DNA of 64,000 nt from Bradyrhizobium sp. B097 (GTDB lineage: Bacteria; Pseudomonadota; Alphaproteobacteria; Rhizobiales; Xanthobacteraceae), in the NCBI RefSeq assembly GCF_038957035.1, contig NZ_CP152412.1:4894501-4958500 (forward strand), read 5' to 3'. Below are positions 63,477 through 64,000 of this stretch, piece after piece (within the stretch, counting starts at the first letter, position 1; each line of letters begins with the position of its first letter). Position numbers and translations under genes: made by a program. Below the pieces are notes generated by a model, which was not told where the DNA came from, did no database searches, and worked only from the letters and a program-made list of their open reading frames with translations.

Positions 63477-63502
63477 GGAACCCAGCGCCCCGCTCAAACG
63501 TA
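63477..63502 (+). promoter_or_regulatory. Possible EcfG-like promoter of the CHASE3 gene
   Basis: GGAAC (63477-63481), 17-bp spacer, CGTA (63499-63502): one mismatch to the EcfG -10 CGTT. It lies 62 bp before the gene start. Weak candidate. Confidence 0.3.
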
Positions 63503-63563
63503 CTAAAGGGTTGTTGGCTTTCCACGGGGACGCATTGAATCCCACTCTCGCGAAGAGACCGTC

Positions 63564-64000
63564 GTGACCCCAGTTTCACGACGCCGGTCCACGTTACAGA
63601 TCCTGCTGCTCTCGGCGGGATTTTTCGTGCTGGTCGCGGTCAGCGTGGCGTCCGTCCTGCTGGTCAACAAGGCGCGTGAGGACAACGCCTTGGTCGTCCA
63701 TACGGTCGAGGTGGAGGGCCAGGTTGCCAGCCTGCTGCTTGACGTCAGGCGCGCCGAAAGCGCGACCAGGGCGTATCTGCTGACATCAGCACCACAATAC
63801 CTGTCCGAGTACCAGTCGGCCGCGGCAGCGCTCCCGGCCGCGCTCGGCCATCTCCAGATGATGACCGTCGATAATCCGGCGCAGGTCGCCAATGCCGCGA
63901 AGCTCAAGACCGCCGTCGAGCAACGGCTGGCCGAGTTCGCCCTCAGCATCGAGCGCGTCAACAACAACGATGCCGCGACCAGCGTCGACATCCTGCGCAA
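63564..64000 (+). CDS. CHASE3-domain sensor protein (probable histidine kinase), 5' part
   Basis: Only the first ~145 residues are in the window; the gene continues beyond 64000. GTG start, basic N terminus, a membrane helix (LQILLLSAGFFVLVAVSVAS), then a periplasmic CHASE3 domain (HTVEVEGQVASLLLDVRRAE, SATRAYLLTSAPQYLSEY). In rhizobia such N termini usually belong to histidine kinases, often of the HWE/HisKA2 type, but the kinase part is not visible. The start is inferred; no ideal ribosome-binding site (GAAGAG nearby) is seen. Confidence 0.75.
   Translation, partial: MTPVSRRRSTLQILLLSAGFFVLVAVSVASVLLVNKAREDNALVVHTVEVEGQVASLLLDVRRAESATRAYLLTSAPQYLSEYQSAAAALPAALGHLQMMTVDNPAQVANAAKLKTAVEQRLAEFALSIERVNNNDAATSVDILR

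Overview
The window is high-GC chromosomal DNA that looks like Bradyrhizobium or a close relative (Hyphomicrobiales, Nitrobacteraceae). The evidence is the suf operon layout with two cysteine desulfurases, an EcfG-type stress promoter (GGAAC-N16-CGTT), lysine/alanine-rich histone H1-like tails on unrelated proteins, palindromic intergenic repeats of the type common in that genus, and an RNase E with a large insertion in its S1 domain. No rRNA, tRNA, CRISPR array, prophage or insertion sequence was recognised.

Layout. 1-6.9 kb: the 3' part of an autotransporter, a RhlE-like DEAD-box helicase, a diguanylate cyclase and a TfoX-like protein. 7.0-14.0 kb: a leftward Fe-S assembly operon (cysteine desulfurase, sufB, sufC, sufD, sufS, a DUF59/SufT-like gene, a sufA-like gene). 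14.4-20.2 kb: an alpha/beta hydrolase, an SMR transporter, a glutathione S-transferase with a well-marked promoter and operator pair, anmK, tyrS and an MFS transporter. 20.2-28.4 kb: a secreted protein, a large AsmA-like protein, a peroxiredoxin with an H1-like extension and an M23 peptidase. 28.5-37.1 kb: a DUF6502-DUF5666 gene pair, a small putative regulator and a polysaccharide assembly/export operon (small membrane protein, glycosyltransferase fused to an ABC-2 permease, ABC ATPase, second glycosyltransferase, O-antigen-ligase-like protein). 37.4-44 kb: a branched-chain amino acid binding protein, a NodU/CmcH-type carbamoyltransferase, an EamA transporter, a hydroxyisobutyrate-dehydrogenase-like enzyme and prfB with its programmed +1 frameshift. 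44-52.2 kb: PBP1A, AmiC and RNase E. 52.3-64 kb: a D-amino-acid-dehydrogenase-like enzyme, dctA, an aminotransferase, an M48-TPR protease, a DsbA-like protein, a hypothetical protein, a stress-type DUF1236 protein, aroQ-accB-accC, and the start of a CHASE3 sensor protein.

The most interesting part is 30.6-37.1 kb. Two intergenic regions 690 bp apart carry the same regulatory module: two 17-bp palindromes exactly 39 bp apart, the second sitting in the 17-bp spacer of a sigma70-type promoter. One module lies between the DUF6502-DUF5666 pair and a small putative DNA-binding protein, and the other drives the polysaccharide operon. This suggests a local, undescribed regulator controlling itself and the operon. 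Other points are a composite repeat that supplies the stop codon of two unrelated genes at the same position within the repeat, a His-rich stretch inside the RNase E S1 domain, and an SMR transporter with Asp in place of the essential Glu.

Coding assignments rest on motifs and family resemblance read by eye. Promoter, operator and repeat calls are pattern-based, with no experiment or database search behind them.
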